Source of the DNA: a bacterium
GTDB lineage: Bacteria > Eremiobacterota > Eremiobacteria > Baltobacterales > Baltobacteraceae
Length of the DNA: 8,206 nucleotides
Direction: 5' to 3'
Assembly: GCA_021782295.1 (NCBI GenBank)
Contig: JAJXVC010000081.1
Span: 1-8,206 of the forward strand
Shown: in pieces, positions 1-6,285 of the stretch
Numbering within the stretch: the stretch's first letter is position 1
Layout of the letters: each line of letters starts with the position of its first letter
Translations under genes and position numbers: made by a program
Notes under the pieces: model-generated
Databases searched by the model: none
What the model saw: the letters and a program-made list of their open reading frames with translations, nothing else
Told to the model about the DNA's origin: nothing

Positions 1-697
1 GTTGATAATGTACGCGTCCGTTCTTCGCCAGGAAATCGGTCAGCGGAAAACGCGTGACCTGCCGTTCGTCGAGGCGCAGATAGGCGATCTGCTTTCCGTC
101 CGGCGACCAGCGAAAGCCGTGGGTGAGGCCGAGTTCTTCCGGATAGACCCAGTCGAGTTGACCGTCGAGAATGTTGTTGCTCGAACCGCCGTGCGTGAGT
201 TGCACGACGCTGTTCTTGACTCCGAGATGCGCGACGTAAAGATTCGATTTTTTCGCGAAGGCGATCGCGCGGCCGTTCGGCGACCACTGCGGGTCGGAGG
301 CTGCGGTTGCGATCTTTTGCAGCGTGTCGCTTGAAATCGTATAGACATAGAGCGCCCCACCCGCCTCGATGGCAAGCCGGCGATCCTGTGGCGACCACCC
401 CACGTTATACGGCGTTGCGCCGCGCTTGCCGAACCGATCCGGCTGCAACAGCACCCGAGCGCCGACACCGTGAAGCGCGCGAACCATTAGCGGTAGATGC
501 TCGGAAGGGTCCTGCGAGGGCAGAACGTAGGTGAATCGCTCTCCTCGGTGCGACCAGGAGATTGCCGCAGGTTGCCGCCCCCAAGGAGGCTCTTTCCCAA
601 AGGCCGACGAGGGCGTCAATGCGGCCCGCGCGGGCGCCGCGGCGAGGGCAATCGTTAACACGGCGGCGAGAACGGCGATATGTTTCACCTGCTTCAT
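1..697 (-). CDS. Dipeptidyl peptidase IV-like (S9B) secreted protease, N-terminal part (partial)
   Basis: The frame is open from the left edge to an ATG at 697 and gives 232 codons of N-terminus; the catalytic end lies outside the window. Residues 1-25 form a signal peptide: basic MKQVKH, a hydrophobic Ala/Leu/Val core, and a likely signal peptidase I site after ARA. Three blade-like WSP motifs follow (W101, W138 WSPNG, W197 WSPDG), typical of a beta-propeller. Residues 182-188 read DWVYPEE, followed by the WSPDGKQIAYLRLDE stretch. This matches the DPP IV N-terminal domain, where the DWVYEEE segment supplies the two glutamates that bind the substrate amino terminus; both are kept as E187 and E188, with Pro replacing the preceding Glu. 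The inferred role is periplasmic or extracellular release of N-terminal dipeptides. An in-frame ATG at 751 would put 18 residues ahead of the signal peptide, so 697 is preferred. No clear ribosome site is seen. A TolB-like propeller is the alternative, but the DWVY-EE motif favours S9B. Confidence 0.87.
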   Translation of the reverse strand, partial: MKQVKHIAVLAAVLTIALAAAPARAALTPSSAFGKEPPWGRQPAAISWSHRGERFTYVLPSQDPSEHLPLMVRALHGVGARVLLQPDRFGKRGATPYNVGWSPQDRRLAIEAGGALYVYTISSDTLQKIATAASDPQWSPNGRAIAFAKKSNLYVAHLGVKNSVVQLTHGGSSNNILDGQLDWVYPEELGLTHGFRWSPDGKQIAYLRLDERQVTRFPLTDFLAKNGRVHYQ

Positions 698-737
698 ACG
701 CGGGACTTTCGCCCGTGCGCGTGGCAATACTTTCCCT

Positions 738-1259
738 ATGGTAGATCCCATGGAGCCGAGTTTCACCGGACAAAACCCCATCGTCGCAGCGGCCGAACGC
801 ATTCGCGCGCAACGCGCATTCGGCGAACTTCTCGAAGAGAGCGATGCCCCGAGCGCAGCGCCCACCGACGGCGGCGCAGAGAGCTCGCTGCGAGCTTTCG
901 CCGATGCACTCGCGTTGGGAATCAAACGCCTCAACTCGATTCTTGGCGACCGAAACGGCGTTCGCTTGGTTCGTCTCGAGAAACCGCTGCGTTTGCGGTT
1001 ACGATTCGGCGAGCATCGCATCGCGCTCGAACTCGACGAGAGCGCCGAATTGGTTCGCATTCGCGGTCTCAAATTCGACGGCGACTATCAGTTCGTTCCC
1101 GATAGCGCGATTCCGAGTCTCATCGACGTTTCGAAGGTTTCAACGGAGAGCGGCTACGGCGAAGCAATCACGCCTTCGATGCTTTTGCAGTCGCTCGCGC
1201 GCGACGCCGAGCTTCCGCGCCCGCCGCACCTGGATTCGCCCGGCCCGCTCTCGTTTTAG
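738..1259 (+). CDS. Hypothetical protein, 173 aa
   Basis: I do not recognise this protein. The start ATG at 738 (MVDPMEPSF) is preferred; ATG 750 is in frame and equally possible, while starts further upstream would lie inside the oppositely oriented protease gene. Visible parts are a charged, probably helical segment (about 14-34), a Ser/Ala/Pro/Gly low-complexity linker (35-49), a second likely helix (50-68), then an alternating hydrophobic/charged stretch likely to be beta strands (74-120, including LRLRLRF and HRIALELDE), and a Pro-rich tail. No signal peptide, membrane segment, cysteine or catalytic motif is visible, so a cytoplasmic protein is likely. It diverges from the protease gene across 40 bp and its last 92 bp lie antisense to the end of nth. 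An AATACT box ends six bases before ATG 738, which would suit a leaderless message, but this is weak. Codon pattern resembles the neighbours, supporting a real gene. Confidence 0.7.
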   Translation: MVDPMEPSFTGQNPIVAAAERIRAQRAFGELLEESDAPSAAPTDGGAESSLRAFADALALGIKRLNSILGDRNGVRLVRLEKPLRLRLRFGEHRIALELDESAELVRIRGLKFDGDYQFVPDSAIPSLIDVSKVSTESGYGEAITPSMLLQSLARDAELPRPPHLDSPGPLSF

Positions 1260-1917
1260 CAACGATCGGCGCGCTCGGACAGATCTGCTGAACCGGGCAA
1301 CGATCGCAGAGCGGTCGCGGCGCTTTGCAGATCGCGCGACCGTGAAGGATCAGCCAATGATGGGCAAAGCGCCACTGTGATTCGGGCAGCAGCGCGGTAA
1401 CGTCGCGCTCTACGGCGAGCGGGGTCGTTCCGATTGTGAGCCCCAACCGATGCGCGACGCGAAAGACGTGCGTGTCGACGGCAAATGCGGCCTCGCCGAA
1501 AGCGACCGAGAGCACGACGCTTGCCGTTTTTCGCCCGACGCCGGGAAGCGCTTCGAGATCCTCTCGCGTTTCGGGCACCTTGCCCGCGTGCGTCTCGACC
1601 AATGCACGTGCTGCAGCGATAATGTTTTTTGCCTTCATTCGAAAAAAACCACAAGACTGAATCAAGCGTTCGACATCGCTCGCCCGCGCAGCCGCCAATG
1701 CCTTCGGCGTCGGATAGGCGGCAAAGAGCGCTGGGGTCGTCAAATTCACCCGCGCGTCGGTACACTGCGCCGAGAGGATGACGGCGACGAGTAATTCGAA
1801 CGGGTTACGATAGGAGAGCGCGGTCACGGCGTGGGGATAGGCTTTCTCGAGAAGCTCCAGCTCTTTTTTCGCAATCGTTTTCGAAACTTTACGATTTGGA
1901 AACGGAATTACAGCCAC
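1168..1917 (-). CDS. nth: Endonuclease III (DNA glycosylase/AP lyase)
   Basis: Bifunctional base-excision repair enzyme that removes oxidised pyrimidines and cleaves the resulting abasic site. Numbering from GTG 1917 (249 aa), the helix-hairpin-helix LPGVGRKT carries the catalytic lysine K130, and VDTHVFRV carries the catalytic aspartate D148. A 4Fe-4S loop follows with C197, C204, C207 and C213 in C-x6-C-x2-C-x5-C spacing. The early block FELLVAVILSAQCTDARVNLTTPALF is also typical of the family. The start is uncertain: GTG 1917 and TTG 1950 are both in frame, and E. coli Nth begins even closer to the conserved core; no good ribosome site distinguishes them. After the cluster comes a 30-residue tail with twelve Ala and nine Arg/Lys, encoded antisense to the end of the upstream-lying hypothetical gene. 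The gene diverges from the YdhS-like gene. Identification is secure; only the ends are debatable. Confidence 0.96.
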   Translation of the reverse strand: MAVIPFPNRKVSKTIAKKELELLEKAYPHAVTALSYRNPFELLVAVILSAQCTDARVNLTTPALFAAYPTPKALAAARASDVERLIQSCGFFRMKAKNIIAAARALVETHAGKVPETREDLEALPGVGRKTASVVLSVAFGEAAFAVDTHVFRVAHRLGLTIGTTPLAVERDVTALLPESQWRFAHHWLILHGRAICKAPRPLCDRCPVQQICPSAPIVAKTRAGRANPGAAGAEARRRARATAKASKA

Positions 1918-1971
1918 GGGCGATATTTTGCGCTCAATCGCCGCGGGCAACCTGCCGATGAACCGGCTACG

Positions 1972-3321
1972 ATGAAGGGCGAACGGGAGGTCGACGATCT
2001 AGCCGTTATCGGCGGCGGCCTTGCCGGCGCAGCGGTTGCTATTGCCTGCGCACGATTCGCGCGGCACGCGCGCCTCCGCTTGTTTTCCCCCGAAGAACCC
2101 GGACGCGGCGCCGCGTACGGTGACATTTCGCCGCAATGGCTTATGAACGGCCCGGCCCGCGCGATGAGTATTATCGCCGACGACTCAGGGCATCTCATCA
2201 ACGCATTACGATGCTATCCGGAGACGCTTGTCACACGGGAGCGCTTCGGCGCGTACGTCGGCACAACACTTCAAGCCGCGCTCGCAGAACGGCCGCAGAT
2301 GCGCATCGAACGCACCACAGTCGTCGATATCGATCGTGGAAGGCATGGCTTCGTCCTCACGGATGCGCGCGGTCGTCGCTTCCGCGCGCATACGGTGGTA
2401 CTCGCGCTTGGAAATGCGCCCCCGGCAGATGATTTCTTACCGCGCGAATTACGCGAAAGCGAACGCTATTTCGGCGATCCGTGGCGCACTCGAATCGACG
2501 AACTCCCCGCTGGTAACATGCTTTGCATCGGTAGTGGGCTCACCGCAATGGATCGCGTTGCCGCCTATCGGCACACGATGCAGGGTGGAACGGCGTACAC
2601 ACTCGCGCGTCACGGCTATCTCCCCGCTCGCGAGGCTCCCGAAATTCGCGCCTGTCGCTACACGGAACTTGGTATCGACGAAGAGTCTCCGCTCTCGTTG
2701 TTTCGTTCGGTACGATCGGCGATGGAGCGGCGCGTCGCTGCCGGCGGCGATTGGCGAGAGGTCGCCGAATCGCTTCGGCGTCCCTCGCAACGCATCTGGC
2801 TGGGGTGGACGATCGCGCAACGTCGTCAATTTCTCGAGCGACTCTCCGCTCTGTGGGGATCGCTACGCTATCGCGTCCCGCCGGCCACCGAGGACGCCGT
2901 CATCGCGCTTCGTCGCGCGGGACGCTACGTACCGTTGCAAGGTGAAATCGTCGCCGCCGCGGAGGGAGCGGACGGTATCGAGATCGTCTATCGACGCCGC
3001 GGCGAACAGGATCGGATCAGCGTTGCATCGGTCGTCAACTGCACCGGCCCGAACGGAGACCTACACACGAACCCCAACCCGCTGATACACGCGCTGCTGC
3101 ATCGCGGCCTCATTCGCCGCGATCCGCTTCGCCTCGCTCTCGATGCGACACCGTACGGCGAAGCGATCGATGCCGAAGGACTTATCGACGAGCGATTGAT
3201 CGCCATTGGGCCGATGCTCCGCGGCATCCTCTTCGAGAGCACTGCGGTCCCGGAGATCGTGGAACAAGCGCGTGCGATCGCGATACGCATGGCACGCGAA
3301 CGCGAGAGTCGGGTCGCATGA
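1972..3321 (+). CDS. YdhS-type FAD/NAD(P)-binding protein
   Basis: A 449-aa flavoprotein of the FAD-NAD(P)-binding family that includes E. coli YdhS (Pfam NAD_binding_9). Residues 12-19 (VIGGGLAG) are an N-terminal Rossmann GxGxxG for FAD. GAAYG (47-51) and LMNGPA (57-62) are family blocks; ALGNAPP (145-151) is the ATG-like strand motif; IGSGLTAMD (186-194) is a second dinucleotide motif; NCTGP (356-360) and GPMLRGILFESTAVPEI (413-429) close the fold. No signal peptide or membrane span is seen, so it is probably cytosolic. The start ATG 1972 places the Rossmann strand at the usual distance; an ATG at 1831 would add 47 residues lying antisense to nth. No Shine-Dalgarno precedes it. Its stop overlaps the cysteine dioxygenase start (ATGA), implying translational coupling and a shared pathway. 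The substrate of this family is not established as far as I know; oxidation of a thiol-derived compound is inference from context. Confidence 0.9.
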   Translation: MKGEREVDDLAVIGGGLAGAAVAIACARFARHARLRLFSPEEPGRGAAYGDISPQWLMNGPARAMSIIADDSGHLINALRCYPETLVTRERFGAYVGTTLQAALAERPQMRIERTTVVDIDRGRHGFVLTDARGRRFRAHTVVLALGNAPPADDFLPRELRESERYFGDPWRTRIDELPAGNMLCIGSGLTAMDRVAAYRHTMQGGTAYTLARHGYLPAREAPEIRACRYTELGIDEESPLSLFRSVRSAMERRVAAGGDWREVAESLRRPSQRIWLGWTIAQRRQFLERLSALWGSLRYRVPPATEDAVIALRRAGRYVPLQGEIVAAAEGADGIEIVYRRRGEQDRISVASVVNCTGPNGDLHTNPNPLIHALLHRGLIRRDPLRLALDATPYGEAIDAEGLIDERLIAIGPMLRGILFESTAVPEIVEQARAIAIRMARERESRVA

Positions 3322-3809
3322 TCGCCGGGCTCGACCTCGATCGCATCATCGGCGAGCGCCTCGCAAGCCGTTCGCACTGGGAGGGCTTGCTTCCGCGCCG
3401 CAAAGTCGGTTACACGCGCTCGCGTCTCTTTCTTTGCAACGACTTCGAAGTTCTCGCGTTGCTTTGGTTCCCCGGTGCGACGACGCCGATTCACGACCAC
3501 GGCGACTCCTACTGCGCCACTCGCGTGCTCACCGGCGAATTGCAAGTCACGCGCTACCTGAGAACCGAGAGCAAGAACGGAGCCGATCGACCCTCGTTAC
3601 GATTGATCGGGCGCAGCGTGCAACACGTTGGTGAGGGTGACGCTCTGGAGGGAGCGCGCGATCTCCACAGCGTTACGAATGAAACGAAGCAGGAGGCACT
3701 CTCGCTCCACATCTACGCGCCCCGCTACACCGAATTTGGAATCTACGAAGAGTCGGGGATTCGCCTTGCAACCGCTACGGCGCGCTACGACGCAGTTTTC
3801 GATTTTTAA
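3318..3809 (+). CDS. Cysteine dioxygenase family protein (cupin)
   Basis: Mononuclear iron cupin of 163 aa, expected to oxidise L-cysteine with O2 to cysteine sulfinate. The metal ligands are visible: H59 and H61 in TPIHDHGDS, and H117 in DLHSVTN. YTR at 32-34 gives R34, matching the mammalian Arg60 that binds the substrate carboxylate. S129-H131-Y133 (SLHIY) matches the Ser-His-Tyr relay ending in Tyr157, and C66 (DSYC) sits where mammalian Cys93 does, five residues after the second metal His. Thus both partners of the thioether Cys-Tyr cofactor are present, although bacterial enzymes commonly carry Gly instead of this Cys. Length is somewhat below the roughly 200 aa of the mammalian enzyme. 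The start ATG 3318 overlaps the preceding stop. The gene converges on mutY with a 2-bp gap. Mercaptopropionate dioxygenase is the main alternative; the YTR arginine argues for cysteine. Confidence 0.9.
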   Translation: MIAGLDLDRIIGERLASRSHWEGLLPRRKVGYTRSRLFLCNDFEVLALLWFPGATTPIHDHGDSYCATRVLTGELQVTRYLRTESKNGADRPSLRLIGRSVQHVGEGDALEGARDLHSVTNETKQEALSLHIYAPRYTEFGIYEESGIRLATATARYDAVFDF

Positions 3810-3811
3810 CT

Positions 3812-4720
3812 TTAGGCTAAAGAAATTGTATCGCCGTCGCGAGCCACGATGCCGTCTTTCTCGAGAGCGGCAACCAATTCGTCGAATTGTTCGCCGATTT
3901 TCGGAGGCACTACGCCGATAATTTCGCGCTCCAAATCGAGGAGCGATATGCGTTCTCCCGAAGGGAGTTCTCGCAGACGATCGACGATGCGACCACGCGC
4001 AAACCTTGCCGTCGATTCAAATGGGACCGGTTCCTTCGCCCTCGTCGTCTTGGCAAACTCTTCACGCAGGCGCTCGAGGCGCGCAGCGTCAATCGGCGCG
4101 GCAACGCAGAGCGTTTGCAGCGGACAGGCGGCACAGCGCGGGGCTCGCGCAGTGCAAACGAGCGCTCCGAGATCCATCATCGCCGAGCTCCAGTCGTGCG
4201 CCTCGCCTTTGGGAACGAGTTGGCGCGCGAGCAGCTCGAGTTCTTTTACGCTCGCTTTGGCCGGATATTCGATACCGAAATGTACGCGATGGACGATACG
4301 ACGAACGTTCGTATCGCTTGGTGCCGCGTCATAGTTAAAGGCGAACGCCCGAATCGCGGCGACGGTATATGGGCCGACGCCGGGCAATTCGAGCAGCGCC
4401 TTCTCATCGCTGGGCATCTCGCCTTCGAACCGTGAAACCACCGCATCGGCGAGCGCCTTTAAGCGAACCGCTCGCGTGTTATAGCCGAGCCCTTTCCAGT
4501 AACGCACGACTTCCGAACGCGGAGCCTTCGCCAACGCCGCAAATGTCGGGAAACGCGATATAAAAGTTCCGAAAATCGGAACGACGCGATCCACCTGCGT
4601 CTGTTGCAACATAAATTCGCTAACGACGGTGTAGTACGGATTCCGCACGACGCGCCAAGGCAAATTTGCCCGCCCGTATTTTGCATACCAGGCAAGCAAA
4701 CGTTTTTGAATCCCCGTCAT
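3812..4720 (-). CDS. mutY: Adenine DNA glycosylase MutY, short form without NUDIX-like domain
   Basis: Monofunctional glycosylase that removes adenine mispaired with 8-oxoguanine or guanine. In the 302-aa product, LPWR (20-23) and the block SEFMLQQTQV (34-43) carry the catalytic E35, GLGY (77-80) carries the intercalating-tyrosine equivalent, the helix-hairpin-helix is LPGVGPYT (112-119), and SDTN (135-138) carries the catalytic D136. C189, C196, C199 and C205 form the 4Fe-4S loop (C-x6-C-x2-C-x5-C). E35 plus the MLQQTQV block separates it from endonuclease III and from thymine-mismatch glycosylases. After the cluster there are only about 95 residues, with a segment ARFARGRIVDRLRE (238-251) and a predicted small winged-helix-like end, instead of the E. 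coli MutT-like 8-oxoG-reading domain. I recall similar short forms in Actinobacteria. The start ATG 4720 overlaps the mocR stop (ATGA), so it is probably cotranslated with mocR. Confidence 0.95.
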   Translation of the reverse strand: MTGIQKRLLAWYAKYGRANLPWRVVRNPYYTVVSEFMLQQTQVDRVVPIFGTFISRFPTFAALAKAPRSEVVRYWKGLGYNTRAVRLKALADAVVSRFEGEMPSDEKALLELPGVGPYTVAAIRAFAFNYDAAPSDTNVRRIVHRVHFGIEYPAKASVKELELLARQLVPKGEAHDWSSAMMDLGALVCTARAPRCAACPLQTLCVAAPIDAARLERLREEFAKTTRAKEPVPFESTARFARGRIVDRLRELPSGERISLLDLEREIIGVVPPKIGEQFDELVAALEKDGIVARDGDTISLA

Positions 4721-6186
4721 CCGCGCAAGCTACGCATCGCTTCGCCGATACGACGAATACCTTCAGAGATTTCGTCGCGTCGAACCGCGGTTAATGCCAA
4801 GCGAAAATTATGGTCGCCGCCTGAATTAGCGTAGAACGCTTCGCCGAAAAGGAACGAAGCACCGAGACGCTCGGCGGCATCGAGCAAAGGACGAGCGCGC
4901 ATCTCGCGTGGGGTTGCGACCCAAAGATAGAAGCCGCCGCTCGGACCGATCGCACGAACGCCGCTGGGCCAGTACTTCGCAATCGCTTCATCGGCGATCT
5001 TCCTGCGCAAGTGTAATTCTTCGCGCAGCTGTTCGATATGCGCGTCGTAGCCGCGTTCGAGATAATCGACGATAGCGGCTTGAACGTAGAGGCTCGTCGC
5101 CATATCGTAGGCCTGCTTGCGCATTAAAAGTCGATCGACGATCGTGCGCGGAGCGACCATCCAACCAACACGCAAGCTCGGCGCTACCGTTTTACTAAAA
5201 GTCGAAAGATAGACGACGTGATCCGGAGCGAGGGCGAGCAAGGGCGTTTCGTTGTGCGATGCGAGCGGTCCGTAGGGATCGTCTTCGATAATCGGAACGC
5301 CGGCTCGCCGCGCTATCGTGGCGAGACGATCGCGCCGATCGGAATTCATGGTGACGTTCGTCGGATTGTGCATCGACGGCATCGTGTAGATAAAACGGGG
5401 ACGACGCGTACGTAGAATCGCCTCGACGTGATCGACGCGCATGCCTTCGTCGTCGACCGGAATAGGGATCGCCCGCAACCCGCCGATTTGGAATATCTGC
5501 AAGGCTCCCGGATACGAAGGTGACTCAACGATAATTTCATCGCCCGCCTCGGCAAGGCTCTGAGAGACGATCGCGATTCCTTGCGTCGATCCGGTCAACA
5601 CGATGACGTTCTTGGCCACGACGCTGCGTGCGCCGCGGGCGCGCATGCGTGCCGCAATCGCCTCGCGAAGCGGCTCGTATCCCTCCGAGTCGCCGTACGA
5701 AAGAATAAACCGCGGATCGCTCGCGACCCGCGCGAACGAGCCTGCAAGTTCGGCGAGCGGCGAAGGTTCGTCGGGAGCGACTCCCTGCACGAATGAGATG
5801 CGCCCGGGCTCCTGTTTTGCCGCGAGCTCGCCGAGTACCATCGGGAACTCACCGACCCGCCACGGCGGCAACGTCACCCACCAGGGGACGCTTGCTCCGC
5901 GCTCTCCTGCAGAGACCGCGCGCTTACGCGATGCCACCCGCGAACCGGAGCCGACGCGTTGGTCGAGCAAGCCGTCGGCGACGAGTTCGCGGTAGGCGCG
6001 CACGACGGTACTGCGATTGATCTCCAGGCGCTCGGCCATCGCGCGCTCGGGGGGTAAACGCGTCGATTCAGGAAGCGAACCGGAGAGAATCGCCTCCCGC
6101 AAACCCTCGTACAGCTGACGGTAGAGCGGAACGATCGACTCGCGGTCGAGTTGGAGGGGGAGGTTGGGCGCACCAATCTTGCTCAT
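4717..6186 (-). CDS. MocR-type transcriptional regulator (GntR helix-turn-helix fused to PLP aminotransferase fold)
   Basis: A 489-aa two-domain protein. Residues 20-85 form a GntR winged helix: PLYRQLYEGLREAI, then LPPERAMAERLEINRSTVVRAY and a GSGSRV wing. A linker (about 86-120) leads to a type I aminotransferase domain (about 125-489) with SYGDSEGYEPLREAI, HNPTN (273-277, where most relatives have NPTG), EDDPYG (301-306, D302 and Y305 at the cofactor), the PLP lysine K332 in STFSKTVAPSLRVGW, and R462 in NFRL as the carboxylate anchor. Such proteins usually sense an amino acid or PLP-linked ligand and often control a divergent neighbour; here that neighbour is dihydrolipoyl dehydrogenase. 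The start ATG 6186 gives MSKIGAPNLPL; upstream in-frame codons would extend into the opposite gene. mutY follows with an ATGA overlap. The intact PLP site leaves open a true aminotransferase activity (LysN/KAT II-like), but the DNA-binding domain favours a regulator. Confidence 0.94.
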   Translation of the reverse strand: MSKIGAPNLPLQLDRESIVPLYRQLYEGLREAILSGSLPESTRLPPERAMAERLEINRSTVVRAYRELVADGLLDQRVGSGSRVASRKRAVSAGERGASVPWWVTLPPWRVGEFPMVLGELAAKQEPGRISFVQGVAPDEPSPLAELAGSFARVASDPRFILSYGDSEGYEPLREAIAARMRARGARSVVAKNVIVLTGSTQGIAIVSQSLAEAGDEIIVESPSYPGALQIFQIGGLRAIPIPVDDEGMRVDHVEAILRTRRPRFIYTMPSMHNPTNVTMNSDRRDRLATIARRAGVPIIEDDPYGPLASHNETPLLALAPDHVVYLSTFSKTVAPSLRVGWMVAPRTIVDRLLMRKQAYDMATSLYVQAAIVDYLERGYDAHIEQLREELHLRRKIADEAIAKYWPSGVRAIGPSGGFYLWVATPREMRARPLLDAAERLGASFLFGEAFYANSGGDHNFRLALTAVRRDEISEGIRRIGEAMRSLRG

Positions 6187-6237
6187 GGATGGATCCAATT
6201 GGACCACGGAGGCCCACCGCCTTCCGCGGCGGAATAA

Positions 6238-6251
6238 TTGGTGGTTACCAA
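6238..6251. promoter_or_regulatory. Candidate operator dyad downstream of the lpd -10-like box
   Basis: TTGGT and ACCAA arms surround a 4-bp GGTT centre. The dyad begins at the last base of the AATAAT box on the plus strand, where a bound repressor would block initiation toward lpd. Its AATTGG flank repeats the one next to the mocR start. The arms are seen directly; the binding role is inference. Confidence 0.35.
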
Positions 6252-6272
6252 CCCTCATCCACGCCTGCGCGT

Positions 6273-6278
6273 AAGGAG
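6273..6278 (+). promoter_or_regulatory. Strong Shine-Dalgarno site fixing the lpd start
   Basis: AAGGAG lies seven bases before GTG 6286 and is the only strong ribosome site noticed in the window. It decides for GTG 6286 over the in-frame TTG at 6238, which would also place the start inside the candidate operator. Confidence 0.85.
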
Positions 6279-6285
6279 TCTTTTC

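Larger units (their letters stand above)
6187..6285. promoter_or_regulatory. Divergent mocR/lpd intergenic control region
   Basis: This 99-bp gap separates two divergent starts. It holds the palindrome CCAATTGG (6195-6202), a second AATTGG (6236-6241) 39 bp away in direct orientation, and the dyad TTGGTggttACCAA (6238-6251). The sequence ACCAC after the first site (6203-6207) is echoed in inverted form at the second. A -10-like AATAAT (6233-6238, plus strand) abuts the dyad, with no convincing -35. CCGCC/GGCGG (6217-6221, 6228-6232) could form a small hairpin between them. MocR proteins generally bind paired direct or inverted repeats in such gaps, so an operator controlling both genes is plausible but inferred. 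Confidence 0.5.

Noticed and set aside
1891..1930. Promoter pair in the AT-rich stretch between nth and the YdhS-like gene
   Set aside because: TTGGAA and GATATT are too far apart (about 20 bp) and both match poorly; AAATAT near GTG 1917 is suggestive only.
1831..1971. Earlier start for the YdhS-like protein
   Set aside because: It would run antisense across the start of nth and add residues before the N-terminal Rossmann strand, which normally lies near the start.
2228..3085. A 285-codon open frame in another plus frame inside the YdhS-like gene
   Set aside because: Ser/Arg-rich shadow of the real frame, which carries Rossmann motifs throughout.
3811..3821. TTTAGGCTAAA as a bidirectional terminator
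   Set aside because: Five-base AT-rich arms with a single-base centre cannot form a stable hairpin, and no T-run follows.
3887..4435. A 182-codon open frame antisense to mutY
   Set aside because: Entirely within mutY, whose catalytic and iron-sulphur residues are intact.
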